A stretch of DNA of 64,000 nt. It comes from Streptosporangium nondiastaticum (GTDB lineage: Bacteria; Actinomycetota; Actinomycetes; Streptomycetales; Streptomycetaceae). Below the pieces are notes generated by a model, which ran no database searches, was not told where the DNA came from, and saw only the letters and a program-made list of their open reading frames with translations. Both the position numbers and the translations under genes were made by a program. The DNA lies in contig NZ_PXWG01000013.1 in the NCBI RefSeq assembly GCF_003011965.1, positions 1-64,000 on the forward strand, written 5' to 3'. Positions 17,597-26,825 of this stretch are shown in pieces. How positions within the stretch are numbered: the first letter of the stretch is position 1; every line of letters begins with the position of its first letter.

Positions 17597-18559
17597 GTGA
17601 CTGATCTTGTGCCTGCCCATGTGCCCACCCGCGTCGGGAAGCTGCCGGACTATCCGTTCACCAGCCGCTGGTTCTCCGATTCGGCCGGAACCCGGCATTA
17701 CCTGGACGAGGGCCCCCGTGACGCACCGCCGGTGCTGATGTTGCACGGGAATCCGACGTGGAGCTATTTCTGGCGTCATCTGGTAATCGGTCTGCGGGAG
17801 CGCTACCGCTGTGTGGTACCCGACATGGCCGGCATGGGCTTGTCCAGCCGTACCGCCGAGCCCTTCACCGTCGGAGGATTCCAGGCACGCGCCGACCGCA
17901 TCGAAGCACTGGTCACGCATCTCACGGTGAAGCATCAGGCACCGGAGCGGGGATGGACGGTGGTGGTGCACGATTGGAGCGGGCCTGTAGGGCTGCGGTG
18001 GGCCAGCTGGCACGCGGAGCGGATCGCCCGCATCATCGTTTGCAATACCGTGGCGTTCCCTTGGCCCGAGGGGCATCGCCTGTACTGGGGGTTGAAATTC
18101 ATTCATGCTTCGGCCTTGGCCGCCTGGATCAGCTATCGGCACAACCTCTTCGCGCTCGGCATCACCCACCAGGGAGTGACCAGTCGCATGCCACGCCAGG
18201 TGCGTGCGGCGTACTTGGCGCCGTACCGACGCAGGTCGGACCGGCGGGCCATCGAGAAGTTCGTGCGTGCCATTCCTCGCAAGGCGGGGGACATGGGCTG
18301 GGAGACGCTGCATGAGCTGGGGCGGGACCTGACGGCGCTGAGGAACAAGCCGACCCTGCTGTGCTGGGGAATGCAGGATCCGGTGTTCAACGACCAGGTC
18401 CTGGACGGATGGATGCGGCGCTTGCCGCATGCCCAGGTGCGGTTGTTTCCGCACGCCGGTCATCTGCTGCTGGACGACGTGCCGCACCAGGTCACCAACG
18501 ACGTGCTCGCCTTCCTTGCGGTAACAGCCGCATCAGCCGCCGGGGCCGGGGCCAGCTGA
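17597..18559 (+). CDS. oleB: OleB-type alpha/beta hydrolase (beta-lactone decarboxylase)
   Basis: The 320-residue protein is an alpha/beta hydrolase of the haloalkane-dehalogenase-like branch: oxyanion region HGNPTWSYFWR (50-60), nucleophile elbow VVHDWSGPVGL with Asp126 in place of Ser, and the terminal His in HAGHLLLDD. OleB uses such an Asp to convert cis-beta-lactones to cis-olefins plus CO2, the last step of head-to-head hydrocarbon synthesis. The OleC-type gene overlapping its stop by one base makes OleB much more likely than a true dehalogenase. The GTG start at 17597 has only a weak Shine-Dalgarno sequence. Confidence 0.85.
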   Translation: MTDLVPAHVPTRVGKLPDYPFTSRWFSDSAGTRHYLDEGPRDAPPVLMLHGNPTWSYFWRHLVIGLRERYRCVVPDMAGMGLSSRTAEPFTVGGFQARADRIEALVTHLTVKHQAPERGWTVVVHDWSGPVGLRWASWHAERIARIIVCNTVAFPWPEGHRLYWGLKFIHASALAAWISYRHNLFALGITHQGVTSRMPRQVRAAYLAPYRRRSDRRAIEKFVRAIPRKAGDMGWETLHELGRDLTALRNKPTLLCWGMQDPVFNDQVLDGWMRRLPHAQVRLFPHAGHLLLDDVPHQVTNDVLAFLAVTAASAAGAGAS

Positions 18560-20196
18560 TGGCGGGCGCCGATTTGCTGCACGCTGTCGAGGGCCTGGCC
18601 GGAGACCGGCCCGAGGCTGTTGCCCAGTACCACCCGGTCGGCCGGGGCCGGTATGAGGCGGTCACCTACCACCGGTTGCGGGAAGGCTTCGACTACTACG
18701 CGGCCGCGCTGGCGCGTGCTGGCGTTGTGCCGGGCATGCGTGCCTGCCTGATGGTGCCGCCCGGGCCGGATCTGACGGCGGTGATGGGGGCGCTCACCCG
18801 ACTCGGAGCGGTACCGGTTCTGATCGATCCGGGCCTGGCGCCGGCGGCGGTGCGCTCGGCACTGGCCGAGACCCGTCCGCAGGCGTTCATCGGTGTTGCG
18901 AAGGCGCACGTCGCCCGCCTGCTGCTGGGCTGGGGGCGCGGTACCGTCCGGCTGCCCCTCCTGGTGGGTGCCGGCCCCGCCTTCCTGGGGGCCCCGCTGC
19001 GACGGCTGCGCGGCACCACCGGCATCAGTGGCCCGTCCGGCAACGCTGAGGGCCGCGAGGCACCCGGCCTGGTGGCCTTCACATCCGGATCCACGGGCCC
19101 GCCCAAGCCGGCCTCCTACAATCCCGGCAATCTGATGGCCCAGTTCCGCATGGCCGGGCACATGGCCGGGCTGCCACCGGGCACGGTGGCCCTGTCCACC
19201 CTGCCGCCCTTCTCCCTGGCCGGCTCCGCCATGGGCTTGTCCATGGTGGTGCCGGACATGAACTTCCTGCGCCCGGCATCCGCCGACCCCGCCGTCCTAG
19301 CCGGAGAGATTTGTCGTTTCGACGTTGCCGCCGTGTTCGCCTCGCCAGTGGTACTGGAGAGGCTGTCCGCCTACTGCGCGCAGCACAGTCGCCTCCTGAA
19401 GCCGGTGCGCACCGTGCTCAGCGGAGGCGCCTCCCTGGCGCCTCGTACAGCTGAGAAACTCTTGGCGTGCCTGCCTGCGCAGGCACGCCTGTTGTCCTGC
19501 TACGGGGCCACGGAGTCCATGCCGATCAGCGTCCTCGGCCACCACGACCTGCTCGGTGACGCCCGCTGCGGCAGCCGCCGCGGGTGGGGCAGTTGCGTAG
19601 GAGTGCCCTTGCCGGACAACAACGTGCGCATCATCCGGATTGCCAACGGCCCCATCGCCGAATGGGACTACTCACTGCTGGTGGCGCCGGGCGAGATCGG
19701 GGAGATCACCGTGGCCGGTCCCGGTACGAGTTCGGCCTACGACGGTCAGCCACAGAACACGGCCCTCGCCAAGATCCGCGACGGCAAGCAGATCGTGCAC
19801 CGCATGGGCGACGCCGGCCGGTTCGACGAGCAGGGCCGGCTGTGGTTCTGCGGCCGCGTGTCCCAGCGGGTGCGGACCGCACACGGTGAGGTGTTCACCG
19901 AGCAGGCCGAAGCGGTAGCGAACACCGTACCCGGTGTCCGGCGCTGTGGCCTGGTCGGGACGGGACCCGCAGGCACGCAGCTACCGGTGTTGTGCGTGGA
20001 AACCGAGCGACGGCTGCGCGGTGCACAGCGGCGGAAAGCCGTCACCGACACGCTCGCCCTCATGCAGGGCATTCCTCATCTCGCCGGGATCAAGCAGGTC
20101 CTGTTCCACCCCGGCCTGCCGGTCGACATCCGCCACAACTCAAAGATCAACCATCCGGCCCTCGCCGTATGGGCCGCCAGGAAAATCAGAGGATAG
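18559..20196 (+). CDS. oleC: OleC-type beta-lactone synthetase (acyl-adenylating superfamily)
   Basis: The 545-residue enzyme belongs to the ANL superfamily with the ATP loop FTSGSTGPPK, the adenine motif CYGATESMPIS, and the C-terminal MGDAGRFDEQGRLWFCGR hinge. The stretches VGVPLPDNNVRIIRI and GPIAEWD are characteristic of OleC, which activates 2-alkyl-3-hydroxy acids and closes them to beta-lactones rather than making CoA thioesters. ATG 18559 overlaps the OleB stop (TGATG). The substrate would be the reduced condensation product of two fatty acyl chains. All core motifs appear intact. Confidence 0.88.
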   Translation: MAGADLLHAVEGLAGDRPEAVAQYHPVGRGRYEAVTYHRLREGFDYYAAALARAGVVPGMRACLMVPPGPDLTAVMGALTRLGAVPVLIDPGLAPAAVRSALAETRPQAFIGVAKAHVARLLLGWGRGTVRLPLLVGAGPAFLGAPLRRLRGTTGISGPSGNAEGREAPGLVAFTSGSTGPPKPASYNPGNLMAQFRMAGHMAGLPPGTVALSTLPPFSLAGSAMGLSMVVPDMNFLRPASADPAVLAGEICRFDVAAVFASPVVLERLSAYCAQHSRLLKPVRTVLSGGASLAPRTAEKLLACLPAQARLLSCYGATESMPISVLGHHDLLGDARCGSRRGWGSCVGVPLPDNNVRIIRIANGPIAEWDYSLLVAPGEIGEITVAGPGTSSAYDGQPQNTALAKIRDGKQIVHRMGDAGRFDEQGRLWFCGRVSQRVRTAHGEVFTEQAEAVANTVPGVRRCGLVGTGPAGTQLPVLCVETERRLRGAQRRKAVTDTLALMQGIPHLAGIKQVLFHPGLPVDIRHNSKINHPALAVWAARKIRG

Positions 20197-20202
20197 GCGC
20201 CC

Positions 20203-21220
20203 GTGAAGACGCTCGTCACCGGCGGCAGCGGTTTCCTGGGCAGGGCCGTGTGCACTCGCCTAGCTGAGGCCGGATACCAGGTCCGCTCCCTCAGCCGTAC
20301 TCTGCACCCGCAGCTCAGCAAGGCGGGCATCGAGCAGTATCAGGCGGACATCCGTCACGCGTCACACGTGGCTGCGGCGGCCGAGGGCTGTCAGGCGGTG
20401 GTTCACTGCGCAGCCAAGGTCAGCCTGTGGGGAAGTCCTTCTGACTACCAGACCGTCAATGTCACCGGCACCCACCATGTCATCGCCGCCTGCCGACGGC
20501 ACGGCATCGACCGCCTGGTGTTCACCTCCAGCCCGAGCGTCGTCATCGGCAGCACCCACCTGGAAGGCGTGGACGAAAGCCATCCCTATGCGGCGCGATA
20601 CGGCAACCACTACGGCCGGACCAAAGCCGAAGCCGAACGGGCCGTGAACGCCGCCGACTCCGCCGGCCTGGCCACTGTCTGTCTACGCCCGCACGCCATC
20701 ATCGGGCCCGGAGACCCGCACCTCGTGCCGCGGCTGTTGCACCGGGCCCGTAGCGGCCGGCTGCGCTGGCCCGGCGGCGGACAACACCTCACTGATTTCA
20801 CCTACATCGACGACGCCGCCGAGCACATCTTCTGGCTCTGGAGAAGCTGCGCCCCGGGTGCCCGATCGCAGGGCGAACATACTTCATTAGCCAGGGCGCG
20901 AGCCCCTTGCCATCCGCGACGCCGGGAACCTGCTGCTGCAAGCCGCCGGCCTGCTGCCCGAGCACCGGGCCGTACCGGTCGGCGTGGCCCGCGCGGCTGC
21001 CGCGGCACTGGAACGGCTGTACCGGTGTTTGCGCATCACGGCTGAGCCACCGCTGACCCGCGAGATGGTGTTCCACGCGATCAGCTTGAGCAGGAATTTG
21101 CAGCAGTACGACTTCCCTGTCGCTCATACAAGGTGTGTGGCATACCTGAAGGGTCACCATTTACTACTGATGACACAGTTCCTTACCGTCACCTCAGCGC
21201 AGCCCTCAGGCCTCCCGCAC
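20203..21220 (+). pseudogene. oleD: OleD-type NAD(P)H-dependent reductase, multiply frameshifted
   Basis: From GTG 20203 a Rossmann extended-SDR starts cleanly: TGGSGFLGRAVCTRL, VVHCAAKVSLWG, the YGRTKAEAE catalytic Tyr-Lys pair and LRPHAIIGPGD, up to DDAAE at about 20823. The family sequence then jumps frame (HLLALEKLRPGCPIAGRTYF), jumps again near 20897 (PLAIRDAGNLLLQAAGLLP) and probably once more near 21125 before the tail. In the uncorrected frame the protein would end at 21045 as nonsense. OleD reduces the 2-alkyl-3-keto acid made by OleA, so this break hits a central step of the pathway. Sequencing error is possible but would need several independent events. Confidence 0.78.
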
Positions 21221-21327
21221 CCTCAATTCCGCCGGAGATGCATGCGAATCACCCGTTGGAGTGGAGAGCTCATTGTCAGGTCGTCTTTTCGACCCGGACC
21301 CGAATACCGGACAGATACGGTGGCGCA

Positions 21328-22350
21328 GTGCTCGAAGCCCCTCGTGCCCGCATCGCAGCCGTGGCTGCTCATCTGCCGCCCCGCTACCGGACCATGGAAG
21401 AAATTCGCGTCAAGATTGCCGAGACAGGTGGTTACGCTCCGCCGCCCGGCCTGCTGGAGGACCTCACCGGGGTACGCGGTGTCCATGTGCGCGAGGACGG
21501 CGAGAACGCCTCGGACCTGGCCGCGACCGCTGCCCGCACCGCCCTGGACGAGGCAGGCCTGACAATCGACGACGTCGACCTGCTGCTGTTCGCCGCGACC
21601 GCGCAGGACCTGTTCGAACCGGCCACCTCACACCTCGTGGCCGCAAAACTGGGCGCCTCCTGCCCGGTATTCGATGTCAAGAACGCCTGCAGCAGTGTTC
21701 TCAACGCTATGGAAGTGGCCTCATCCTTCATCGCGGTCGGCCGTTACCGTACGATCCTCATCACATGCGGAGAAGCCGGCTCCATGCTCGCGCGCTGGCA
21801 CACTCCGGGCCGCAAGGATCTGCTGCGGGCCCTGCCCGGCTATACCGTCTCCGACGCCGGCGCCGCGATGGTGCTCACCGCCGGCCCTGCAGGTGAAGAC
21901 GATTCCGGCATTCTGACGATGCGCTTCATCTCTAAATCCACCCTGTGGGAAACCTGCACTGTTTCCGCCGGTGGAACCATGCACGGGCGCTCGATACATG
22001 ACGACCACGCCACCCTGCGCCTTAACGGGAGCCTGCGCCAACGCGAGCTCGACACCTTTCCGGAAATCCTCAATGCCGTTGAAGATGAACTTCACACGGT
22101 GCGCGCAAGCGCCTTCATCGCCCTCCACCAAGTCTCTGTCCCGCATTACCACGAGACGCTTGGCGCGTTTTCCTTTTCCCAGGACCGATGCATGCCCGCG
22201 GTCGCCGAGTATGGAAACTGCGCGGCGGCCTCGCTCCCCCTGCAACTGGTCAAGGCACGCGAGGTCGGCCGCATCGAACGCGGGGACAACGTGGCGATGC
22301 TCAGCTTCGCCAGCGGCTTCAGCTTCGGCCTGGCTCTCGTGCGATGGTGA
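21328..22350 (+). CDS. oleA: OleA-like / KAS III-type thiolase (acyl condensing enzyme)
   Basis: The 340-residue thiolase-fold protein has the active Cys121 in FDVKNACSSVLNAM, His267 in ALHQVSVPHY and Asn297 in EYGNCAAAS, i.e. the Cys-His-Asn triad of KAS III and OleA. It has FEPAT (Glu97) just before the catalytic region, matching the FLEP-type Glu that OleA enzymes use as a base and ordinary FabH lacks. OleA joins two fatty acyl-CoAs head to head. I chose GTG 21328, giving an N-terminus RIAAVAAHLPPR; the frame is open upstream to 21133 but probably encodes the end of the OleD relic there. An ACP and KAS II follow, so an acyl-ACP substrate is possible. Confidence 0.8.
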   Translation: MLEAPRARIAAVAAHLPPRYRTMEEIRVKIAETGGYAPPPGLLEDLTGVRGVHVREDGENASDLAATAARTALDEAGLTIDDVDLLLFAATAQDLFEPATSHLVAAKLGASCPVFDVKNACSSVLNAMEVASSFIAVGRYRTILITCGEAGSMLARWHTPGRKDLLRALPGYTVSDAGAAMVLTAGPAGEDDSGILTMRFISKSTLWETCTVSAGGTMHGRSIHDDHATLRLNGSLRQRELDTFPEILNAVEDELHTVRASAFIALHQVSVPHYHETLGAFSFSQDRCMPAVAEYGNCAAASLPLQLVKAREVGRIERGDNVAMLSFASGFSFGLALVRW

Positions 22351-22501
22351 CCCGCCAGGCCGGCCGCATGTTGCGGCGAGGGCCATCCGGGGCCACACGC
22401 CGTCGGCCGGCCTCGGCTGCCCGGCCATTTACCGCCCGCGCCGGGCTCACGGAACCGGCCCGGACCACCCCGACTGCCCTGGACGACAGCAAGGAGACAC
22501 T

Positions 22502-22753
22502 GTGCCGGAAACCTACGATCTTCTCCGCTCCATCCTGACCAGCAACTTCCGCATCCCTGAAAACGAGATCCAGCCCCAGGTCACACTGGAGCAGCTGGGC
22601 GTGGACTCTTTGGCCCTGGCCGAGTTGTCACTCATCATCCACGAACGATTCGGGATGAAGGTCGACAGAGAGAGCGCCACGCGCAACGCCACCATCGCCG
22701 AGATCGTCGACCACCTCGACGCCCTGAGCACGGACATGCCGGTCCCCTCATGA
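22502..22753 (+). CDS. Acyl carrier protein
   Basis: The 83-residue acidic four-helix protein has the phosphopantetheine site GVDSLALAEL with Ser38, and a C-terminal helix EIVDHLDAL. GTG 22502 follows AAGGAG with ideal spacing. Its stop overlaps the KAS II start (ATGA), so the two are made together and probably work together. A dedicated ACP is unusual in Ole clusters, which normally draw on acyl-CoA. Confidence 0.9.
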   Translation: MPETYDLLRSILTSNFRIPENEIQPQVTLEQLGVDSLALAELSLIIHERFGMKVDRESATRNATIAEIVDHLDALSTDMPVPS

Positions 22754-23976
22754 CACCGTCCGTTGCCATCACGGGACTCGGGCTGATCACCCCGGCCGGA
22801 GAAGGCCCGGGCGCTACCTGGGAGGCTGTCTGCCGCGGGGTGAGCACCGCAGCGCCCGACCCGGCCCTCGCCGGCCTCCCCGTCGACTTCTCCTGCCGCG
22901 TTCCCCTCTCACGGAATGACCTGGACCAGCGCATCGGACGCACGTCCTGGCGCATGTCCCGGTACACGAAGCTGGCGGTACTCGCCGCTCGCGAAGCGGT
23001 GCATGACGCCGGCCTCGATCCGCAGACATGGAACGGCGATCGGGTGGCCGTCGTCATCGGCTGCGCACTGGGAGCGGACGACGTACACGAAGAGCAGGAC
23101 AGGCGGTTGCAGGACCTGGGGCCCGACATGGTCTCTCCTCTCACCATCCCCATGTTCCTTCCGAACATGGGGGCAGGGGAGGTATCCATCGCCCTCCAAG
23201 CCCACGGCCCCAGCCTGGCCCCGAACACCGCCTGCGCCTCGGGCGCCACGGCCATCGCGGTGGCCCGGGACCTTTTGCTCTCCGGGCAGTGTGACGTCGC
23301 CGTGGCCGGTGGCGCGGAAGCATCCCTCACTCGATTGACGACCACCGGCTTCTGGCGCATGGGCGCACTTTCCCAGCGCACCGACTCGGTCACCGAGGCA
23401 TCCCGGCCGTTCGCCCCTGACCGTGACGGCTTCGTCGGGGGCGAGGGAGCCGGCGTGCTCGTCCTGGAGCGCACACAAGGCGCCACCGCTCGCGGCGCCC
23501 GCGTGCGCGCCCTGCTCGCGGGCTGCGGCAGCACCACCGACGCCCACCACCCCACCGCACCGGCCCCGGAGGGCCGTCGTGCCGAGGCGGCCCTGCGCAC
23601 TGCCCTGGCCGAAGCGAGCCTGGCCGTCCACGAGGTCGATCACGTCAACGCACACGGCACCTCCACCCCGCTCAACGACGCCAGGGAAGCAGCCCTGATC
23701 GCCCACGTACTGCCGCACCGTCCCAGCGTGACCGCGCCCAAAGGCGTGCTCGGCCACAGCGGCGGCGCGGCAGGAGCCATCGAGGCAGCACTCACCACGC
23801 TCACCATCCAGCACGGCACCGTGCCACCGATTGCCAACCTGCAAGCACCAGCACCCGAGTTCGATATCGACTGTGTCACCAAGCAGCCACGCCAACAGGA
23901 CGTTCGTGTCGCCGTCAGCCACTCCTTCGGCTTCGGCGGACACAACGTCGTCCTCGCTCTGACAAGAGCCTTCTGA
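22750..23976 (+). CDS. Beta-ketoacyl-ACP synthase II (FabF-like)
   Basis: The 408-residue condensing enzyme has Cys162 (PNTACASGA), His302 (NAHGTSTPLND), Lys331 and His336 (KGVLGHSGGAAGAIEA) and a C-terminal GFGGHN. This complete C-H-K-H set indicates an active elongating ketosynthase rather than a chain-length factor. It is coupled to the preceding ACP gene. Its likely role is to extend or specialise the acyl chain that the OleA-like enzyme condenses. KS domains of type II PKS and fatty acid synthesis share these motifs, so polyketide-like chemistry cannot be excluded. Confidence 0.9.
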   Translation: MTPSVAITGLGLITPAGEGPGATWEAVCRGVSTAAPDPALAGLPVDFSCRVPLSRNDLDQRIGRTSWRMSRYTKLAVLAAREAVHDAGLDPQTWNGDRVAVVIGCALGADDVHEEQDRRLQDLGPDMVSPLTIPMFLPNMGAGEVSIALQAHGPSLAPNTACASGATAIAVARDLLLSGQCDVAVAGGAEASLTRLTTTGFWRMGALSQRTDSVTEASRPFAPDRDGFVGGEGAGVLVLERTQGATARGARVRALLAGCGSTTDAHHPTAPAPEGRRAEAALRTALAEASLAVHEVDHVNAHGTSTPLNDAREAALIAHVLPHRPSVTAPKGVLGHSGGAAGAIEAALTTLTIQHGTVPPIANLQAPAPEFDIDCVTKQPRQQDVRVAVSHSFGFGGHNVVLALTRAF

Positions 23977-24007
23977 CCGACTTCGGCTCTACCCGCCCGC
24001 CCCGTCG

Positions 24008-24026
24008 GTTGACCCGCCGGGTCAAC
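24008..24026 (+). terminator. Hairpin between KAS II and the desaturase
   Basis: GTTGACCC (24008-24015) and GGGTCAAC (24019-24026) form a perfect 8-bp stem with a 3-base loop, 32 bases after the KAS II stop. It may end or attenuate the Ole transcript before the desaturase, which has its own long leader. Confidence 0.45.
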
Positions 24027-24221
24027 TCGCGGCCCCGGTCTCGGCAACCGCCGCCTGCCGACGAACACGGTGATCGTGTGGAGCGCCCTGCTCACCCACC
24101 GGCACCTCGACCTCCACCAGTACGCCTTCGTCGGTCAGACGTAATCGCTTCGCCATGCCGGTCCACACAAATCCCACGGCAGGCACCAAGACGACACCCC
24201 GAAGAGGAACGGAGTAGCGTG

Positions 24222-25199
24222 ATGTCCACATCCACCTCACAGGTGCTGGCGCATGCCATCATCCGACTCGACCCGGTCGGCCTTCGTGCCAAACGGTTCG
24301 CCGTACTGACCACCACGACCCTGCCACTGATCGGTATGGCGGTGACGGTGTACCTCCTGGCGACCGGTAATTTCACGGCGACCGACCTGTGGCTCTTCGC
24401 CGGCATGTACTTCGTCCATGGGGTCGGTGTCACCGTGGGCTACCATCGCTACGCCGCCCACAGGGCCTTCCGCTCCGGCCCCGTATTCGAAGCCATCATC
24501 ATGATCGCCGGTGCAATGGGCGCCCAAGGACCGCTGGTGTGGTGGGTTGCCACGCACCGTCGCCACCACCGGTTCAGCGACCGCGAGGGTGACCCGCACT
24601 CGCCGAATCTGCGCGGGCGCGGTCTCAAACAGCGGCTGCGCGGCCTGTGGTACGCGCATATGCCCTGGATGTTGAGTGACGAGGATTCCAGGTGGTCGGT
24701 GTTCGCCCCGGACCTCCTGCGTAATCAGCGCCTGATGTACTACCACCGCACCTACCCGTACTGGGTGATCAGCGGCCTCGCCATTCCCGGTCTGATCGGC
24801 TTTGCCGTCGAGGGTACGGAGAAAGCCATCCTGACCGGTGCTCTCTTCGGTGGCCTGGCACGGATCTTCCTGGCCAACCAGGCCACATGGATGGTCTCGT
24901 CGGTCAGCCACGCGGTGGGCAGCCGACCGTTCCACAACGGCGACCGCAGCGCCAACAACTGGCCCGTCGCCTTCCTCACCTTCGGCGAGGGCCTGCAGAA
25001 CAACCACCACGCCTTCCCCGGCTCCTACCGGCACGGCGTGACCTGGCTGGAGCCCGATCTCAGCGGATGGCTCCTCGCCGTGCTCGGAAAACTCGGCATC
25101 GTCACAGACCTGCGCGAGCCGACCAGGGAAGAGATCGAGAAGAAGCGCAGGCAGGCAGCGGACGCTGCCACCAGCGAGTCGGCGGTATGGACGAGTTAA
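24222..25199 (+). CDS. Membrane-bound acyl desaturase (delta-9 type)
   Basis: The 325-residue integral membrane diiron enzyme has the three His boxes in order: HRYAAH, HRRHH and QNNHHAFP, plus the extra HNG motif and the four hydrophobic helices of acyl-CoA/acyl-lipid desaturases. It inserts a cis double bond into a fatty acyl chain using O2 and electrons. ATG 24222 follows GAAGAGGAACGGAG. The rubredoxin gene 108 bases downstream is a plausible electron donor. Placed next to the ACP/KAS II/OleA genes, it probably sets the unsaturation of the chains used for hydrocarbon synthesis. Confidence 0.9.
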   Translation: MSTSTSQVLAHAIIRLDPVGLRAKRFAVLTTTTLPLIGMAVTVYLLATGNFTATDLWLFAGMYFVHGVGVTVGYHRYAAHRAFRSGPVFEAIIMIAGAMGAQGPLVWWVATHRRHHRFSDREGDPHSPNLRGRGLKQRLRGLWYAHMPWMLSDEDSRWSVFAPDLLRNQRLMYYHRTYPYWVISGLAIPGLIGFAVEGTEKAILTGALFGGLARIFLANQATWMVSSVSHAVGSRPFHNGDRSANNWPVAFLTFGEGLQNNHHAFPGSYRHGVTWLEPDLSGWLLAVLGKLGIVTDLREPTREEIEKKRRQAADAATSESAVWTS

Positions 25200-25306
25200 C
25201 CCGTGTTCCGGAGAACGATTCTCGTCCCCAGCAGCCCCTCGTCCGGCACCGCTCATAAGTCGGGTGTGAGCTGTGCAGTACATGCCGAGCAGAAGGAAGC
25301 GGTCCC

Positions 25307-25498
25307 GTGAACAAACCCATTGCCAAACCCACCACGCAGTCATGGATGTGCCTGTTGTGCGGCTGGGTCTACTACGAGGCGCTGGGGCTGCCGGAGGAGG
25401 GTATCCCTCCCGGCACCCCCTGGGAGACCATCCCCGATGACTGGACCTGCCCCCAGTGCGGCACCTCCAAGGCGGACTTCGTAATGGAACAGCTCTGA
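25307..25498 (+). CDS. rubA: Rubredoxin
   Basis: The 63-residue redox protein has the two iron-binding pairs CLLCGW and CPQCGTSK with the conserved WVYYEALGLPEEGIPPGTPW and DDWTCP segments between them. The four cysteines hold one iron. The GTG start at 25307 has a GAAGGAAG ribosome site. Rubredoxins of this type usually feed electrons to membrane diiron enzymes such as alkane hydroxylases and desaturases, so the adjacent desaturase is the likely partner. A hairpin follows its stop. Confidence 0.93.
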   Translation: MNKPIAKPTTQSWMCLLCGWVYYEALGLPEEGIPPGTPWETIPDDWTCPQCGTSKADFVMEQL

Positions 25499-25523
25499 CA
25501 ACTCTCACACGTTTCAGCCAGCG

Positions 25524-25541
25524 ACCCCCTCCGGCGGGGGT
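25524..25541 (+). terminator. Hairpin after rubredoxin
   Basis: ACCCCC (25524-25529) pairs with GGGGGT (25536-25541) across TCCGGC, 26 bases after the rubredoxin stop, closing the desaturase-rubredoxin unit. Confidence 0.45.
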
Positions 25542-25621
25542 GGAGGGAGTGCGCTCGCGGGTGAAACGGCTGACAGCCCGGGGCTGGGCGGGAGAGCTCC
25601 GGCCGAACGTGTTCGGCGCGG

Positions 25622-26545
25622 TCAGGCCGGCGGGGCCGGCTGACGTGGGATGAAAGCGTGCCGGCGGCGCCCAGCTAGGCATCCGCTCATGAGCATGGTC
25701 ATCGACCACAGCACCATCGCCTCGTGCATGGCGGGCAGGGTCTCGTAGTCGCGCGCCAGGCGGCGTGAGCGCATCAGCCAGCTCAGCGTCCTCTCCACCA
25801 CCCACCTGCGTGGCAGGACCACGAACCCGCTGGCGTCGTCGGAGCGTTTGACGATCTCGACGGCGAGGCCGAGTTTCCCGGCGGCCCAGTCGACGAGCCG
25901 GCCCGCGTAGCCTCCGTCCGCCCACACCAGCCGGATCGAGAAGTACAGCTTGCGCAACCGCTCCAGCAGCGGGACGGCGGCGTCGCGGTCCTGCACGCTT
26001 GCCGCGGTCACGAGCACCACCAGGACCAGGCCGAGGCAGTCGACCGCCAGGTGTCGCTTGCGCCCGCCAACCTTCTTCCCTCCGTCCCACCCCGATGTCG
26101 AACGCGGGACGTTCGCCGCTGCCCGCACCGACTGCGAGTCCACGATCGCGGCCGTCGGGTCCGGTGACCGGCCCTCCTTCACGCGCACGCGGTCGCGCAG
26201 CCGGTCGTGGAGCTCGGCCAGCAGCCCGGTGGCCTGCCAGCGGCGGGCGAACGCGTGCACCCGCCGGTACGGCGGGAAGTCCTTCGGCAGGTTCGCCCAC
26301 TTCACCCCGTTGTCGACCACGTAGCGGACCGCGTCCAGCATCACGCGGTGGCAATAGTCCTCCGGACGGCCGCCCCGGCCCTCCAGCCACGTCGGCACCG
26401 GCATCGATGCCCGCACCATCTGCCACTCGGCCTCGGTCATGTCCGACGCATAGCACGGGTTCCGGTCCGGCCGGTCCGCGGCATTCCCGAACCAGTGCGC
26501 AAGGCAGTCACACGACCGGGACGCCACGGTGGACTCGGCGGGCAT
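25622..26545 (-). mobile_element. IS5-family transposase (DDE), apparently full length
   Basis: The frame encodes a DDE transposase with an N-terminal DUF4096-like domain (MTEAEWQMVRASMPVPTWL, GVKWANLPKDFPPY). The catalytic region follows with IVDSQSVRAA (first Asp), LVWADGGYAGRLVDW (second Asp) and RRWVVERTLSWLMRSRRLARDYE (Glu), as in the IS5/IS1112 group. The start is uncertain: ATG 26545 gives 307 residues, and the conserved part begins near ATG 26440. Element ends were not resolved. AAGGCT-N10-AGCCTT at about 26555-26576, upstream of the gene, is a candidate end and contains GGCTCTGTTGC on the minus strand, but no matching left end was found. Confidence 0.82.
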
Positions 26546-26825
26546 GAGCGCGAAAGGCTGTGGCAACAGAGCCTTCTGGTGCTGCTCGGTTGGGATCACA
26601 ACCCCGAGCTACCAAGAGGCCCATCCTTCATGCGCCGACCACGCGAACAGGAACCCCGTTCGATTAGTCAAGCCCGCCGGACGGAAAGCGGAAGCCTTCT
26701 CAGTGTGCCATTGTCTCCAGACGACCGAGGTGATGCGGCGACCTTCAGACGCACCGTGGCGAGCGATCATCCAGACTCGCACAGGAGTCCGATCCGCACC
26801 CGAATGCCGGAGTTCAACGCTGCGT

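Noticed and set aside
17597-18559. Haloalkane dehalogenase
   Set aside because: The Asp nucleophile and HGNPTWS fit dehalogenases too, but overlap with an OleC-type gene makes OleB the better call.
24008-24026. Operator for the desaturase gene
   Set aside because: The perfect short stem with a 3-base loop just after a stop codon is better read as a terminator.
24237-26456. 739-codon open frame on the minus strand
   Set aside because: It runs antisense through the desaturase and rubredoxin genes and into the transposase; composition and lack of domains show it is a high-GC shadow.
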